DNA of 64,000 bases, from contig JAEZRM010000072.1 in assembly GCA_023412805.1 (NCBI GenBank), positions 1-64,000 of the forward strand, given 5' to 3'. The notes beneath the pieces were generated by a model, which saw only the letters and a program-made list of their open reading frames with translations, ran no database searches and was not told the DNA's origin. The translations under genes and the position numbers were made by a program. Every line of letters starts with the position of its first letter. The first letter of the stretch is position 1. Of the stretch, positions 27,094 through 36,310 are shown in pieces. Source of the DNA: Pseudomonadota bacterium. Lineage in GTDB: Bacteria > Pseudomonadota > Alphaproteobacteria > Rhizobiales > Hyphomicrobiaceae.

Positions 27094-27726
27094 CTACTGC
27101 CTGATCACCGGCGCCCAGTTGCCCTCGCTCGTGATGGGACGAGGTGGGCGATAGGCGTCGTCGGTCTTTGGCTGCTTCTTCTGGCTCTTGTTCTGGTTCT
27201 GCGCCGGTGCCTTTTTCGGGGGGGCGGCCTTCGCGGGCTGCTTTTGGGGCGCGGGCTTGGTTGCGGGTGCTTTGGCAGCGGGTGCCTTGGGAGCCGCACC
27301 CTTCGGCACTGTCGTCACGGCAGCGGCGGCGGCCGGGCGGCCTGGAGCCCTCTGCGGTAGCGCAATCGAGCTGCCGGTGCCTTCGATGACCGCCTCGCCA
27401 GGGCCGGGCAGCTCTTCCTCGCCGCCCTCGATGGTGGTCGGCAGAGTGATGCGCGCGAGACCACAGCGGAAATTGAGCTGCTCTTCGACCTCAATATAGG
27501 TCCCGATGCGCTGGAGGCGTTCGAGCGGCAGATTGGCCCGCGCCCACTCCGGCCCCCGTGCCATGTCCGCCGTCGCGCCTTCGCTGCGCAAGGTATCGAG
27601 TTGAGCCTGCAGATTTTTGCAAACCTCGCCATCGAGCGGCACGGCAGCAACGGGCGTGATCGCCAAAACCGGAACGGCGAGCATCAGAGCGATCGCCGCC
27701 CCAAGGCTCGATGGACGCACAGTCAT
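27094..27726 (-). CDS. Periplasmic hypothetical protein, Lys/Pro/Ala-rich tail
   Basis: 210 residues from ATG 27726. A signal peptide (SLGAAIALMLAVPVLAITPVAAVP) precedes a small domain with two cysteines (EVCKNLQAQLDTLRSEG and LNFRCGLARITLPTT) that could form a disulfide. From about residue 115 on, the chain is an AP/K-rich repeat region (KAPAAKAPATKPAPQKQPAK) of low complexity, perhaps spanning the periplasm or touching the wall. It is known to me only as a conserved hypothetical next to tpiA/secG in this order. Confidence 0.75.
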   Translation of the reverse strand: MTVRPSSLGAAIALMLAVPVLAITPVAAVPLDGEVCKNLQAQLDTLRSEGATADMARGPEWARANLPLERLQRIGTYIEVEEQLNFRCGLARITLPTTIEGGEEELPGPGEAVIEGTGSSIALPQRAPGRPAAAAAVTTVPKGAAPKAPAAKAPATKPAPQKQPAKAAPPKKAPAQNQNKSQKKQPKTDDAYRPPRPITSEGNWAPVIRQ

Positions 27727-27751
27727 TCTCACGTACCCCGCACCTGCAACT

Positions 27752-28504
27752 TCAAGCGTAGGCGGCAAGAATCCCGAGGAAATCCGCCGCCTTCAGGCTG
27801 GCGCCACCGACCAGGGCGCCATTCACGTTCGGGACGCTCATCAGCTCCTTGGCATTCGATGCCTTGACCGATCCGCCATAAAGGATGCGCATCCCCTGGC
27901 CCTCGCCGCCGAAGCGCGCCGCGAGCGCGGCACGGATCGCGCCATGCACCTCGGCGACATCCGCCACGGTCGGTGTCAGACCCGTGCCGATGGCCCATAC
28001 GGGCTCGTAGGCGATGATCGTGTCGGCGGCGCGGCAGCTCTCGGGGAGTGAACCGGCGAGCTGACGCGCGACCACCGTCAAAGTCTGGCCGGACTGGCGC
28101 TCGGCCGCCGTCTCGCCGACGCAGACGATGGCGACGAGCCCCGCACGGTGGGCGGCTTCGGCCTTGCTCTTCACGAGGGCATCGCTTTCGAGATGGTCGG
28201 TGCGGCGCTCCGAGTGGCCAACGATCACGGCGTTTGCGCCCGCGTCCTTCAGCATTTCCGCCGCGATATCACCAGTATGCGCGCCGCTGGCCTTGGCGTG
28301 GCAGTCCTGTCCGCCGACGGCGATACGCGATCCGGTGAGCGCAGTGGCAAATCCGGCGACCAGTGTCGCGGGCGGACAGATGAGGACATCGGCGGCTTCG
28401 TTCGAGAGGCCTTTCGCCATGGCGTCGGCCTCGGCGAGGGAGGCCGCGAGCCCGTTCATTTTCCAATTGCCGGCCACGAGCGGCCTGATCGCACTTCCGG
28501 TCAT
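27752..28504 (-). CDS. tpiA: Triosephosphate isomerase
   Basis: 250 residues from ATG 28504 (GCGAGGAAAAC upstream). It interconverts dihydroxyacetone phosphate and glyceraldehyde 3-phosphate. Active-site residues are visible: Asn-Lys in VAGNWKMNG, the electrophilic His in IVGHSERR, the base Glu in AYEPVWAIGTG, and the phosphate loop LYGGSVKASN. Divergent from the PpiD-like gene. Confidence 0.97.
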   Translation of the reverse strand: MTGSAIRPLVAGNWKMNGLAASLAEADAMAKGLSNEAADVLICPPATLVAGFATALTGSRIAVGGQDCHAKASGAHTGDIAAEMLKDAGANAVIVGHSERRTDHLESDALVKSKAEAAHRAGLVAIVCVGETAAERQSGQTLTVVARQLAGSLPESCRAADTIIAYEPVWAIGTGLTPTVADVAEVHGAIRAALAARFGGEGQGMRILYGGSVKASNAKELMSVPNVNGALVGGASLKAADFLGILAAYA

Positions 28505-28761
28505 GTTTTCCTCGCCCTGCCGAACCGCCCTGCGCAATTCTTATGTCGCGCCATGCCTATCGTGCGGCTCCCGCAGTTTCAACCCTCGGCCGACAGCAGC
28601 TTTCGGTGCTCTCACAAGCATTTGAGACGCAACGAAATCCCTGTCCGTTCACAGCGGGCCACGAGCGGGAATGTGGACGCCCTCGCGCACACGGCCTATA
28701 TGGACATCAAATCGAGCGCCCGCCGAGCGGCGCCATGCATCAGCAAAGGGTTGACGAGAAT

Positions 28762-30660
28762 ATGCTGGAAGCACTGAGACGCGGCGTCAAAGGCATATTC
28801 ATCCAGGCGCTGATCGGCCTTCTCGTGATAGCCTTTGCCGTGTGGGGCATCGCCGACGTCTTCCAGGGACGCGCACAGACCTCGCTCGCGCGGGTCGGGA
28901 AGACAGAAATCTCGCAGGATCAGTTCCAGCAGGCGCTGCAGGTCGAGATCAGTGCACTAGCGCGTCAGTTCGGTCGCCGCCTCACGATCGATCAGGCGCG
29001 CCAGCTCGGCATCGACCAGCGCGTCATCGCGCGCCTCGTCGGCACCGCCGCCATCGATACGCACGCGCAGGAACTCGGCCTCTATCTGTCGGATGCGACG
29101 ATTGCCGATGCCATCCGCAATGATCCGGTGTTCCGCGGCGTCGGCGGTCAGTTCGATCGCGACGCCTACACCGAGATCCTGCGGCAGAACAATCTTACCG
29201 AGGGGCGCTATTTCGCCGAGCGCCGTGCGGAGGAAGTGCGCGAGCAGCTCACCGAGACGCTCGCCGGCGGCAATGTGCCGCCGGATTATCTCATCCAGAC
29301 GCTTCACCGTTATCAGGGCGAGACGCGCACCATCGCGCACATGACGCTCGATCCCGAGGTCGCTGGCAAGGTCGAGGCACCGGACGAGGAAAAGCTCAAG
29401 GCGTACTACGAGCAGAACAAGCGCCGCTTCGTTGCGCCTGAGTTTCGGAAAGTCCCGCTCATCCTGTTGACCGATGCCGAGGTGCGCAAGCAGGTCGCCG
29501 TCAGCGACGAGGAGATGAAGGCCCTCTACGAGCGCGAGAAGGACACTTTCGCGACGCCGGAGCGCCGGCACATCCAGCAGATCTCGTTCCCCGACCGCGC
29601 CGCCGCCGAGAAGGCTCATGCAGCGCTCAAGGCTGCGCCGTCGTTCGAGGAAGGCCTGAAAGGCCTCGAGCTCAAGGAAAGCGACATCGATCTCGGCTCC
29701 CTCGCCAAGTCGGAGATGATCGACGCGGCCATTGCCGACGCCGCTTTCAAGCTCGAGAAGGGGCAATTCTCCGAGCCGGTGACGGGCACGTTCTCGACGG
29801 TGATCGTGCGCGTCGCAGACGTCACCCCCGGCAAGCAAAGCACGTTCGATGAGGTCAAGGATCAGCTCCGCGACCGCATTGCCGGCGAGCGGGTCAATCG
29901 CGAGATGCAGGATCTGCACGACCGCGTCGATGACGCGCGTGCAGGCGGCTCTAGCCTCATGGAGGTCGCCGAGCGGCTGAAGGTGAATTTCGTCGAGATC
30001 GAAGCGACCGACAGACAGGGCATGACGCCCGAGGGCAAGCCGGCACTCGAGCATCCCGATGCCGCGCGCATTCTCGGCTCGGCCTTCGAGGGCGGCAGCG
30101 GCCTCGACCGCGAAGCGATCGAGCTGACGGACGGTGGTTATGCCTGGGTCGACGTGGCCGGCGTCACGGCCGAGCGCCAGAAGCCATTTGAGGAAGTTCA
30201 GGAAGCTGTAAAGATGGCCTGGATAGAAGCCGAGCGCCGCACCGCACTCAACGCGGCCGGGCAGAAGATCGTGGAGCGTGTCGACAAGGGTGAGGCGCTC
30301 GAAGATATCGCCAAGGAACTCGGTCTCGAGGTCAAGCTCGCGCAGCCGGCGACGCGTAACCAGCAGCCGGATGGTTTGACTCGCGCGGCCGTGCAGCAGG
30401 CATTCGCGCTGGGACGCGGTGCCGCCGCGTCTGTCGAGAGTGCCGATGGAAAATCACGAACCATCATCGTGGTGCGTGCCATTGTGGATCCGCCCGCCGC
30501 GACGCCGGAGCAGATATCGAAATTGCGCCAGGAGCTGTCGCGCCAGCTACAAGGCGACACGATCAACACCTACGTGGGCGCACTCCAGGAGCGCCTCGGC
30601 CATAGCGTGAACCAGACGGTCTACCGCCGCGCCATGGGGCTCGAAACCCAGCAGCCTTGA
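28762..30660 (+). CDS. ppiD: PpiD-like membrane-anchored periplasmic peptidyl-prolyl isomerase
   Basis: 632 residues from ATG 28762. MLEALRRGVKGIFIQALIGLLVIAFAVWG is the N-terminal cytoplasmic tip and single membrane anchor. The SurA_N-like domain follows (RVGKTEISQDQFQQALQVE). The parvulin domain is around residues 235-365 with RHIQQISFPDRAAAEKA and LGSLAKSEMIDAAIADAAF and EPVTGTFSTVIVRV. The C-terminal part is a second chaperone-like helical lobe. It helps fold outer-membrane and periplasmic proteins leaving SecYEG. Length agrees with PpiD. Confidence 0.88.
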   Translation: MLEALRRGVKGIFIQALIGLLVIAFAVWGIADVFQGRAQTSLARVGKTEISQDQFQQALQVEISALARQFGRRLTIDQARQLGIDQRVIARLVGTAAIDTHAQELGLYLSDATIADAIRNDPVFRGVGGQFDRDAYTEILRQNNLTEGRYFAERRAEEVREQLTETLAGGNVPPDYLIQTLHRYQGETRTIAHMTLDPEVAGKVEAPDEEKLKAYYEQNKRRFVAPEFRKVPLILLTDAEVRKQVAVSDEEMKALYEREKDTFATPERRHIQQISFPDRAAAEKAHAALKAAPSFEEGLKGLELKESDIDLGSLAKSEMIDAAIADAAFKLEKGQFSEPVTGTFSTVIVRVADVTPGKQSTFDEVKDQLRDRIAGERVNREMQDLHDRVDDARAGGSSLMEVAERLKVNFVEIEATDRQGMTPEGKPALEHPDAARILGSAFEGGSGLDREAIELTDGGYAWVDVAGVTAERQKPFEEVQEAVKMAWIEAERRTALNAAGQKIVERVDKGEALEDIAKELGLEVKLAQPATRNQQPDGLTRAAVQQAFALGRGAAASVESADGKSRTIIVVRAIVDPPAATPEQISKLRQELSRQLQGDTINTYVGALQERLGHSVNQTVYRRAMGLETQQP

Positions 30661-30669
30661 GCTGCTGGG
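30647..30669. terminator. Hairpin overlapping the ppiD stop
   Basis: Nine-base arms CCCAGCAGC/GCTGCTGGG around CTTGA, which contains the TGA stop. No T-run follows, so it may protect the 3' end rather than terminate alone. The convergent erpA ends 22 bases away. Confidence 0.45.
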
Positions 30670-30690
30670 GTGCAGCAAGGGTGGTGGTGA

Positions 30691-31035
30691 TCAGATCGAG
30701 AAGCTCGTGCCGCAGCCGCACGCGGCGGTGGCTTGGGGGTTCTGGATCTTGAAGGAAGCGCCGATCAACTCGTCGACGAAGTCGATCTCGGAGCCTTCCA
30801 TGTAGCCGACCGACATTTCGTCGATCAGCACGACCGCGCCTGCGCGCTCGATGACGAGATCATCGGGCTCACGCCCCGAGACGAGATCGAACTTGTACTG
30901 GAAGCCTGAGCAGCCACCGCCTTCGACGCTCACGCGCAGAGCTTCGGCGCCGGGCTCGCCGGCCACGATCTCGGCGATCCGCTGGGCGGCACGCTCGGTC
31001 AATCCAACTCGTGGGCGATCCTCGACCATCGTCAT
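30691..31035 (-). CDS. erpA: Iron-sulfur cluster insertion protein ErpA
   Basis: 114-residue A-type Fe-S carrier. The three cluster cysteines are C42 (GGGCSGFQYKF) and C106/C108 (ACGCGTSFSI at the very end). LTERAAQRIAEIVAGE is the standard first helix. It passes [2Fe-2S] or [4Fe-4S] clusters to apoproteins. It is divergent from dgt, a gene pair conserved in Hyphomicrobiales. Confidence 0.93.
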   Translation of the reverse strand: MTMVEDRPRVGLTERAAQRIAEIVAGEPGAEALRVSVEGGGCSGFQYKFDLVSGREPDDLVIERAGAVVLIDEMSVGYMEGSEIDFVDELIGASFKIQNPQATAACGCGTSFSI

Positions 31036-31212
31036 AAAGGGGCTCCTCGCGCGTTCCTGGAAGCCGGGATATCAACCGGACTCGACGCGGATACTTGATA
31101 AGTAAATAGGAATTGCCTCCGCGATGTCAAACGGCGGCTGTCGTTCTATCATAGAGCGAATCGAGCGGCAGCCATGCATCGGGCCGGCTGACCGGAGAGC
31201 CAGGGGCCGCAG

Positions 31213-32496
31213 GTGGATAAGGGCGACATTCGCGAGCAGGCAGGGTCGGCAGGGGGCACGAACCCCCGCCGTCCGGGCGCGCGCCCCGTCGCAGCCTGGG
31301 CCCTTGATGCGAGCCAGAGCCGTGGCCGGGCCGCAATCGAGCCGCCCTGTACATACCGGACGCCCTTTCAGCGTGACCGCGATCGCATTGTGCACGCGAC
31401 CGCCTTCCGGCGTCTCACATACAAGACGCAGGTCTTTCTCCATCACGAAGGCGATCATTTCCGCACGCGCCTGACCCACTCGCTCGAAGTCGCGCAGATC
31501 GCGCGCTCGATGGCCCGGCAACTCGAACTGGACGAGGATCTGGCCGAGGCCCTGTCGCTTGCGCACGACGTGGGACACCCGCCCTTTGGTCATGCGGGCG
31601 AGCGGGCCCTGGATGCCGCCATGCGCGACTGGGGCGGGTTCGATCACAACGCGCACAGCCTGCGCATGGTCACGACGCTCGAGCGCCGCTACGCGCATTT
31701 CGACGGGCTCAACTTGACGTTCGAAGCGCTTGAAGGCCTCGCCAAGCACAATGGCCCCGTCATCGGACCGCACGCGCCGCCGAACGCCGCCGGGCGCAAT
31801 CGCGAGCTTCTCGATCTCATCGGTGCGCTGGGGCTCACGCGGGCCCTAGAGCTGGATCGCTTCGCGCCGGCCGAGGCGCAGGTTGCCGCCATCGCCGACG
31901 ATATCGCCTATACGAACCACGACATTGACGATGCGCTCCGTGCCGGTCTCATCAGTCTTGCTGACCTGGAAGCGGCACCCATGGCGGGCCCTTTCGTCAA
32001 GGCCGCGCGCTCGGTGCTCGACGGCACGACGCTTGCGCGCAGCGAAATCGATCGTGACCGCCGCCTCTTCTACGAAGTGAACCGGCGCATGATTACGGTC
32101 ATGGTCGATGAGGTCGTGAAGGAGACACGCGCACGCATTGCGGGGCTCGGGATCACCAGTGCCGACGGCATCCGCAATGCCGGCATCTCCGTCGTGGCTT
32201 TCCCGGACGATCAGCGGGCCGCGCTCGATGCTCTGAAGAAATTCCTGTTCGATCGCGTCTACCGGGCCCCGCGGGTCATGCGCGTCATGCACAAGGCCGA
32301 GCAGGTGGTCGCGGCCCTCTTCGATCGCTACATGACGAGCCCTGGCGACCTGCCTGGTGGGCGCGGGGAAAGAATTCTGGGCCTCGATCCGGCCGGACGG
32401 GCCCGCCGCGTGGCCGACTTCATCGCCGGGATGACGGACCGCTTCGCGCTCGCCGAATATGCGCGTCTGTTTGACGACACCATTGATTTGCATTAG
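31213..32496 (+). CDS. dgt: dGTP triphosphohydrolase-like HD protein
   Basis: 427 residues from a GTG at 31213; ATG-less N-terminal alternatives exist but this start keeps the family N-terminus. HD-domain metal ligands: H89 in RTRLTHSLEVAQIAR, H118-D119 in SLAHDVGHPPFGHAGE and an Asp near DDIAYTNHDIDDALRAG. FDHNAHSLRM is the Dgt specificity block. It hydrolyses dNTPs to nucleosides and triphosphate; the shorter form (around 400 residues) is the type-2 allosteric subgroup. Next to argS. Confidence 0.92.
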   Translation: MDKGDIREQAGSAGGTNPRRPGARPVAAWALDASQSRGRAAIEPPCTYRTPFQRDRDRIVHATAFRRLTYKTQVFLHHEGDHFRTRLTHSLEVAQIARSMARQLELDEDLAEALSLAHDVGHPPFGHAGERALDAAMRDWGGFDHNAHSLRMVTTLERRYAHFDGLNLTFEALEGLAKHNGPVIGPHAPPNAAGRNRELLDLIGALGLTRALELDRFAPAEAQVAAIADDIAYTNHDIDDALRAGLISLADLEAAPMAGPFVKAARSVLDGTTLARSEIDRDRRLFYEVNRRMITVMVDEVVKETRARIAGLGITSADGIRNAGISVVAFPDDQRAALDALKKFLFDRVYRAPRVMRVMHKAEQVVAALFDRYMTSPGDLPGGRGERILGLDPAGRARRVADFIAGMTDRFALAEYARLFDDTIDLH

Positions 32497-32568
32497 CTGC
32501 CGCCATGCTATGACGCGGGCAGAAGGCGCCTGCCGAAGCCCGGGCGTCGCCCCATCCGAGGAATCATC

Positions 32569-34335
32569 ATGACCGTGCTCGCCGAGGTCGAGGCGCAGAT
32601 CGCCGACGCATTGAAGAGGCTGCAGCAGGCGGGCCGCCTGCCGGCCGCGCTTGCGCTTGGCGCCGTCGAGGTGGAGCCGACCAAGGATCCGCGCCACGGC
32701 GATCTCGCAACGAACGCCGCCATGGTGCTGGCGAAGCCCGCGCGCATGAAGCCGCGCGACATTGCCGATGCGCTCGTCGGCGAGCTTTCGGGCCTGCCCG
32801 GCTATGTGAAGGTCGAGGTGGCCGGACCGGGCTTCGTGAATATCTCACTTGCGCCCGAACGCTGGCAGTCGGTGGTGAGGGACGTGCGCGCGGCGGGTGC
32901 TCGCTACGGCGCGTCGAACATGGGCAAGGGCGAGAAGCTGCTCATCGAGTACGTGTCGGCGAACCCCACAGGTCCGATGCACGTCGGGCATGGGCGTGGC
33001 GCCGTGTTCGGCGACTCGCTCGCGAACCTGCTCGACTTTGCGGGCTATGCGGTCACGCGCGAATACTACGTCAATGATGCGGGTGCGCAGGTGGACGTGC
33101 TCGCACGCTCGGCTTTCCTGCGCTACCGCGAGGCGCTCGGCCAGGACATCGGGGAGATTCCGGCCGGTCTCTATCCGGGCGACTACCTGAAGCCTGTCGG
33201 TGCCGCGCTCGCCAAGGAGCACGGCGACGCGCTGCTCAGGAAGGCGAACGACGAGAGCGCCTGGCTGCCGGTCGTGCGCGCCAAGGCCATCGAGATGATG
33301 CTCGTCATGATCAAGGAGGATCTGGCGGCGCTCGACATCCGTCACGAGGTGTTTTTCTCCGAGCGCGCCATGACCGAAGGCGGCAAGGACGACATCGCGG
33401 CGACCATTGCGGAGCTGAGAGCAAAAGGTCTCGTGTTCGAGGGGCGTCTCGAAAAGCCCAAGGGCCACGACGACGACGAGTGGGAAGATCGCGAGCAGAC
33501 GCTCTTCAAGGCGACGGACTTCGGCGACGATGTCGACCGCGCGCTCATGAAGTCGGATGGCAGCTACACCTATTTCGCCGGCGACATGGCCTACCACCAT
33601 GACAAGCTGGCGCGCGGGTACCGGCATCTGATCAACGTGTTCGGCGCCGATCACACCGGGTACATCAAGCGCATGAAGGCGGCGGTCGCGGCTCTCTCGG
33701 GCGGCGACGCCGATCTCGATATCAAGGTCTGCCAGCTCGTTAAGCTGCTTCGCGGCGGCGAGCCGGTGAAGATGTCGAAGCGTGCCGGCACGTTCGTCAC
33801 GCTGCGCGAGGTCGTCGACGAGGTCGGCAGCGATCCGATCCGCTTCATGATGCTCTATCGCAAAAACGATGCGGCGCTCGACTTCGATCTGGCGAAGGTC
33901 GTCGAGAAGTCGAAGGACAATCCCGTGTTCTATGTGCAGTACGCGCACGCGCGGGCCTATTCGATCTTTCGCAATGCGGCGGAGGCGTTCCCGAACCTCG
34001 GCCCGACCGACCCCGATGTGACGGGCGCCGACATGTCCCTGCTGACCGACGACGGCGAACTCGATCTGCTGCGGCGGCTCGCTCTTTTTCCGCGCACGGC
34101 AGAAGGCGCGGCACGGGCGCACGAACCGCATCGCATAGCCTTCTATCTCTCTGATTTGGCGTCCGCATTTCACGCGCAATGGACGCGAGGCAATGATTCG
34201 CCACATTTAAGATTTATCCAGGCGAATGACCGGAAGCTGACCGCTGCGCGCCTTGCTCTCGTGGGGGCTTGTTCACAGGTAATCGCGACTGGGCTAGCCA
34301 TCCTCGGGGTGCACGCTCCGACCGAAATGCGCTAG
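32569..34335 (+). CDS. argS: Arginyl-tRNA synthetase
   Basis: 588-residue class I synthetase that charges tRNA-Arg. EYVSANPTGPMHVGHGRGAV contains the HIGH-type motif (HVGH) near residue 137, and KMSKRAG is at 401-407. The N-terminal Add-1 domain covers residues 1-110, and the C-terminal DALR anticodon-binding helices end with the chain (ALVGACSQVIATGLAILGV). GAGG lies upstream of the ATG. Confidence 0.97.
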   Translation: MTVLAEVEAQIADALKRLQQAGRLPAALALGAVEVEPTKDPRHGDLATNAAMVLAKPARMKPRDIADALVGELSGLPGYVKVEVAGPGFVNISLAPERWQSVVRDVRAAGARYGASNMGKGEKLLIEYVSANPTGPMHVGHGRGAVFGDSLANLLDFAGYAVTREYYVNDAGAQVDVLARSAFLRYREALGQDIGEIPAGLYPGDYLKPVGAALAKEHGDALLRKANDESAWLPVVRAKAIEMMLVMIKEDLAALDIRHEVFFSERAMTEGGKDDIAATIAELRAKGLVFEGRLEKPKGHDDDEWEDREQTLFKATDFGDDVDRALMKSDGSYTYFAGDMAYHHDKLARGYRHLINVFGADHTGYIKRMKAAVAALSGGDADLDIKVCQLVKLLRGGEPVKMSKRAGTFVTLREVVDEVGSDPIRFMMLYRKNDAALDFDLAKVVEKSKDNPVFYVQYAHARAYSIFRNAAEAFPNLGPTDPDVTGADMSLLTDDGELDLLRRLALFPRTAEGAARAHEPHRIAFYLSDLASAFHAQWTRGNDSPHLRFIQANDRKLTAARLALVGACSQVIATGLAILGVHAPTEMR

Positions 34336-34442
34336 CCTGCGATTCGACGAGATGAATCGCGGTTTACGCGGCAGGAATTAGAGCGGGTTGATCGACGCGC
34401 GGGCAGCTCCGGCACAGCGGGAAACCTGAAGGGGGTATCTCG

Positions 34443-36026
34443 ATGGCACGGCAGAACAATATGCTTCCTAAGGGCGCAGGTGCGCACCTGAGGTCGCCGA
34501 ACGCCGCGCATGATCCGGCTCAACCTGCGCAGGGCTACGACAGCGCTTATCCGCATCAGCACGACGAGCACGACGGGGGTGCGCCCGCATCGCGGGACAT
34601 CTTCAGCGCGCTCAGGCCCGACGCCAGTCTCGCCTCGCGCTTCGAGCCGTTCGCGCCACCTCCGGGCCGTGCTCAGCCGCAGAGTGCCTATGGGCGCCCG
34701 CCGTTCGGTGAGCCCGAAGAGCAGCCCTATGCGGCGCCGTCCTTCGGCAACCAGGGCCACCATCATCAAGGGCACCAAGGGCATCACGATCCCCACCACG
34801 ATCCTTATGGGCGTCCTCTGCCGGGCGGCTTCCCCTCCCAGGGCGGATACGCAGGCGCGCCCGGTGCCGAACACGATGCCGGCTACTACGGTCAGCAGCA
34901 GCATGGTTATGCCCCGCAGCAGCAGGATCACTACGGCCACGACGATGGCTATGCCTACGACGATCCCTATCGGCCCGGTGGCGCGGATCCCTACGCGGCC
35001 GTGCAGCCCGGTGCACAAGGACATCCCGACGACGCCTACTACGAGGACGACTACGCCGAGGAGCCCGAACCCACACGCCGGGGCCCGCGCGCCATTGTCG
35101 TGGTCGGTGCCTTGGTCGGCGCGATCGTGCTCGGTGGTGGCCTCGCCTACGGCTACAAGGCCATGACCGGTGGCGGCGGTTCGAGCGGCAAGCTGCCGAT
35201 CCTGCGCGCCGACAGCGCGCCTGCCAAGGCACAGCCGACCGAGCCCGGTGGCAAGCAGATCGCCCACACGGACAAGAAATTCCTGAACCGCCTCACCGAG
35301 GACCGCAACGGGCCGCGCCCTGTGCCCGTCTCCATCCAGCCGCCGGCGCCTGAGCGCGAGTCGGCCGACGGTCCTCGCCGTGTCCCGACCCTTGTCGTCA
35401 ATCGCGACGGAACGATTGGCACCAGTGGCGAGGCACCGCCAGCAGCCAGACCGCCGTCGAGTGGCGTGCCGGGCTTGCTTGTCGACGGTCTGTCGCCGCG
35501 CACGCCACCGCCACAGCGCGAATTTGCGCCCCCGGCGCCGCCGCCGCGTGCTGCCATGCCGGTCGAAGCACCACCGCCCGCGGCGCCGCCTAGGCGCGTC
35601 GCTGCGGCTCCGGCTGCATCAGCGATCGAGGCGCCGCCGCTTGCGCCCGCGCCTGCAGTAGCGGCTCCGCCGCCGCGCGTCGATGTCGAGCCGAGGCGAC
35701 CTGTGCCGACGCAGAAGCAGGCAGCACGGACGCCGCCACCAGCAGCCGCGACGTCTGCACCCAGTGCAACGGCAGCGGGCTATGTTGCGGTTCTGGCCTC
35801 CCGGCAAACGCATATGGATGCGCTGAAGTCTCTGGCGGATATCCAGCAGAGGTACGCTGGCGTTCTTCAGGGGCGTGCTGCCGATGTCCGCGAGGCCAAT
35901 CTCGGCGAGAAGGGTGTCTGGTTCAGGGCTGTCGTCGGCCCGCCCGGCTCTCGTCAGGCAGCGAGCACTGTCTGCAGCGAGCTCAAGTCACAGGGCTACG
36001 GTTCTTGCTGGGTCGCGCCTTACTGA
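34443..36026 (+). CDS. SPOR-domain membrane protein with His/Gln/Tyr-rich cytoplasmic tail
   Basis: 527 residues. The first about 210 residues are disordered and unusually rich in His, Gln, Tyr, Gly and Pro (for example NQGHHHQGHQGHHDPHH). One membrane helix follows (AIVVVGALVGAIVLGGGLAYG, about 217-238). Then comes a long Pro/Ala-rich periplasmic linker. The C-terminal about 75 residues form a SPOR domain (GYVAVLASRQTHMDALKSL, GVWFRAVVGPPGSRQAA, GYGSCWVAPY) that binds denuded septal peptidoglycan. It sits between argS and nagZ, the usual place of the Rhizobiales SPOR protein. Probably a division factor. Confidence 0.88.
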   Translation: MARQNNMLPKGAGAHLRSPNAAHDPAQPAQGYDSAYPHQHDEHDGGAPASRDIFSALRPDASLASRFEPFAPPPGRAQPQSAYGRPPFGEPEEQPYAAPSFGNQGHHHQGHQGHHDPHHDPYGRPLPGGFPSQGGYAGAPGAEHDAGYYGQQQHGYAPQQQDHYGHDDGYAYDDPYRPGGADPYAAVQPGAQGHPDDAYYEDDYAEEPEPTRRGPRAIVVVGALVGAIVLGGGLAYGYKAMTGGGGSSGKLPILRADSAPAKAQPTEPGGKQIAHTDKKFLNRLTEDRNGPRPVPVSIQPPAPERESADGPRRVPTLVVNRDGTIGTSGEAPPAARPPSSGVPGLLVDGLSPRTPPPQREFAPPAPPPRAAMPVEAPPPAAPPRRVAAAPAASAIEAPPLAPAPAVAAPPPRVDVEPRRPVPTQKQAARTPPPAAATSAPSATAAGYVAVLASRQTHMDALKSLADIQQRYAGVLQGRAADVREANLGEKGVWFRAVVGPPGSRQAASTVCSELKSQGYGSCWVAPY

Positions 36027-36029
36027 TAC

Positions 36030-36099
36030 TTGCCGCGGGCTGCTGGGAAAGGGTGCTTCGCAACACTCCGTAGTGCTATGCTCGCGACGGCCATGCGAA
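36030..36099 (+). repeat. Dispersed repeat, family 2, copy C
   Basis: TTGCCGCGGGCTGCTGGG, then AAAGGGTGCTTCGCAAC and GTAGTGCTATGC, then GGCCATGCGAAC. It matches copy A (6332-6403, opposite strand) over its whole length with scattered differences. It starts three bases after the SPOR-gene stop. Confidence 0.7.
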
Positions 36100-36153
36100 C
36101 CGGTGGGCTTCGGTGCGATGAACTTCTCCGCGCTTTCCCGCAAGCCTCTACAC

Positions 36154-36290
36154 GTCATAAAAGACCGGGGTTTCGGGGGTGTCCGTCGCGTCGAAGACAC
36201 GCGCTTTCAGCGCGATGCGGGGTTGACGGGGCGGCAGCCCCTCTCGCGCCAACGGCGCGACCATGAAGCCCCCTCGCGCCGAAGGCGCGA
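36154..36290 (-). repeat. Three-hairpin dispersed repeat, family 1, copy C (inverted)
   Basis: On the minus strand: hairpin I twice, TCGCGCC-TTC-GGCGCGA (36274-36290) and TCGCGCC-GTT-GGCGCGA (36244-36260); II GGGGC/GCCCC (36228-36241); an extra CGCGC-TGAAA-GCGCG (36200-36214); then a degenerate CGGACACCCCCG; then CTTTTATGAC near 36154. The third stem is damaged in this copy. Confidence 0.7.
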
Positions 36291-36310
36291 AGATGAATCC
36301 AGGAGTTCTC

